Shown here: positions 62,982 to 64,000 of the stretch, one piece after another
Layout of the letters: each line of letters opens with the position of its first letter
Position numbering within the stretch: the first letter of the stretch is position 1
Source of the DNA: Bacteroidia bacterium
GTDB lineage: Bacteria; Bacteroidota; Bacteroidia; B-17B0; Aurantibacillaceae
Assembly: GCA_022841465.1 (NCBI GenBank)
Contig: JALHRL010000004.1
Coordinates: 1 to 64,000, forward strand
Length of the DNA: 64,000 nucleotides
Reading direction: 5' to 3'
Translations under genes and position numbers: made by a program
The notes under the pieces: generated by a model
What the model was told of the DNA's origin: nothing
The model's database searches: none
Seen by the model: only the letters and a program-made list of their open reading frames with translations

Positions 62982-64000
62982 ATGTCAAAAATAGGAATCA
63001 CACACACATTTGATATTGGCGATGGCCGTATCATTTCAATGGAAACAGGTAAATTAGCTAAACAAGCAGATGGATCGGTTGTTGTACGCTTAGGCGATAC
63101 AATGATTTTAGCTACTATTGTTAGCAATAAGGATGCAAAAGAAGGAGTAGATTTTTTACCCTTAACTGTAGATTATCAAGAAAAATATGCATCAACCGGT
63201 AGATTTCCCGGAGGATTTTTTAAGCGCGAAGCTAAATTATCTGATTACGAAGTTTTAATTTCTAGAATTGTTGACCGCGCTCTTCGTCCGCAATTCCCTG
63301 AAGATTACCATTCAGATACGCAATTAATGCTTTCACTTATTTCATCCGATAAAGAAAACATGCCCGATGCATTGGTGGGTTTAGCTGCCTCTGCTGCTAT
63401 AGCTGTTAGCGATATTCCTTTTAATGGTGCCATTAGCGAAGTGCGTGTTGCAAAAATAAACGGGAAATTAGTGATTAATCCTACCAAGTCTCAAATGGCT
63501 GAAGCTTGCACCTTGGAAATGATAGTTGCCGGAAACGCTTCGGATATTGCAATGGTAGAAGGTGAAATGAGCGAAGTAAGTGAAGATGAAATGTTGGAAG
63601 CCATTAAGTTTGCACACGATGCTATTAAACTTCAAATAAAAGCGGTAAATGAATTTGCGGTTAAAGCAGGATTAAAACCAAAACGCGAATATTGCCACGA
63701 AATTAATGATGCTGATTTAAAAGCAAAAGTATTTAAAGAAACGTACGATGCCGTTTATGCAGCTGCAAAAAAATTAGATCCAAATAAAAACAATCGTAAA
63801 GACAATTTTAAAAAACCATTAGAGGAATTTAAAAAACAATTTACAGCAGAAGAATTAGCTACACGCGAAGCCTTAATTAATAAATATTATCACGAAGTAG
63901 AATATACTGCCGTTCGCAGATTAGCAATTGACGAAAAAGTTCGTTTAGATGGTAGAAAAACTACCGACATTCGTCCTATTTGGGCAGAAGTTGGTTACTT
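62982..64000 (+). CDS. pnp: Polyribonucleotide nucleotidyltransferase (3' end cut by window edge)
   Basis: 3'-5' phosphorolytic exoribonuclease of the RNA degradosome. The ATG at 62982 opens MSKIGITHTFDIGDGRIISMETGKLAKQ, the usual start. First RNase PH-like domain blocks seen are LGDTMILATIVSNK, FLPLTVDYQEKYASTGRFPGGFFKREAKLSDYE and ISRIVDRALRPQFPE. The frame stays open to base 64000 (about 339 codons) and includes the helical linker and the start of the second RNase PH-like domain (DEKVRLDGRKTTDIRPIWAEV). KH and S1 domains lie outside the window. Confidence 0.97.
   Translation, partial: MSKIGITHTFDIGDGRIISMETGKLAKQADGSVVVRLGDTMILATIVSNKDAKEGVDFLPLTVDYQEKYASTGRFPGGFFKREAKLSDYEVLISRIVDRALRPQFPEDYHSDTQLMLSLISSDKENMPDALVGLAASAAIAVSDIPFNGAISEVRVAKINGKLVINPTKSQMAEACTLEMIVAGNASDIAMVEGEMSEVSEDEMLEAIKFAHDAIKLQIKAVNEFAVKAGLKPKREYCHEINDADLKAKVFKETYDAVYAAAKKLDPNKNNRKDNFKKPLEEFKKQFTAEELATREALINKYYHEVEYTAVRRLAIDEKVRLDGRKTTDIRPIWAEVGY

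Overview
The window is a chromosomal segment from a low-GC member of the Bacteroidota. The evidence is consistent: three type IX secretion (T9SS) type A C-terminal sorting domains and one type B domain, a PorQ homologue, a DUF5723/TSP3 outer-membrane protein, a DUF3078 protein, a CzcA-TolC fusion pump, a LytTR/His_kinase two-component pair with a reg_prop sensor, and promoter boxes of the TTG-N19/22-TAnnTTTG type used by the Bacteroidota primary sigma factor. A futalosine-pathway menaquinone gene (mqnE) argues against a typical Flavobacteriaceae genome, but I do not assign a genus. No rRNA, tRNA, CRISPR array, phage or insertion sequence was seen. Coding density is high and most of the content is core or housekeeping.

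Layout. 1-14 kb: a DUF5723/TSP3 outer-membrane protein cut by the left edge, prfA, a T9SS cargo protein, purL (short form), a small beta-barrel protein, a UvrD/PcrA helicase, porQ, a zinc-finger-less sirtuin and a DPP-IV-type peptidase. 14-19.6 kb: a LytTR regulator with its propeller sensor kinase, a T9SS type B cargo protein that appears to lack a normal start codon, and a DinB-family protein. 19.6-25.7 kb: a divalent-metal efflux operon on the minus strand (small secreted protein, CzcA-TolC fusion, lipoprotein adaptor). 25.7-31.4 kb: rhomboid protease, GyrI-like lipoprotein, aminotransferase, DEAD/DEAH helicase, small membrane protein, EEP-family hydrolase. 31.5-36.8 kb: a Pmp3-tailed lipoprotein, a Lys/Cys repeat protein, mqnE, a DUF3078 protein, a porin-like protein, a UbiX-type flavin prenyltransferase and an S1/P1 nuclease. 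36.9-39.9 kb: a PorE-like OmpA protein and a Ca/Na antiporter. 40-46 kb: an HAE-type RND efflux operon (small secreted protein, adaptor, pump, NodT-type outer-membrane factor). 46-53 kb: a minus-strand cluster of an unknown secreted protein, a mono-haem cytochrome c, a cytochrome c peroxidase with a large helical N-terminal region and a tandemly duplicated PhoX-like T9SS protein. 53-57.7 kb: an RhlE-type RNA helicase and a MacAB/DevBCA-like ABC exporter. 57.7-64 kb: a DUF2341/LamG T9SS cargo protein, a membrane protein of unknown function, nhaA, and the conserved rpsO-pnp pair (pnp cut by the right edge).

Themes. Three export systems (metal RND, drug-type RND, ABC) are complete or near-complete operons. 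Both RND operons are headed by a small secreted protein that I cannot assign to a named family. Several genes start only 4-9 nt after a recognisable -7 box, which suggests leaderless or near-leaderless mRNAs. T9SS cargo is scattered through the window, with PorQ and a PorE-like protein as possible machinery. I saw no clearly new multi-gene defence or biosynthetic system. The most promising leads are the small RND-operon leader proteins, the Lys/Cys repeat protein, the Pmp3-tailed lipoprotein, the peroxidase cluster and the start-codon anomaly at 18046.
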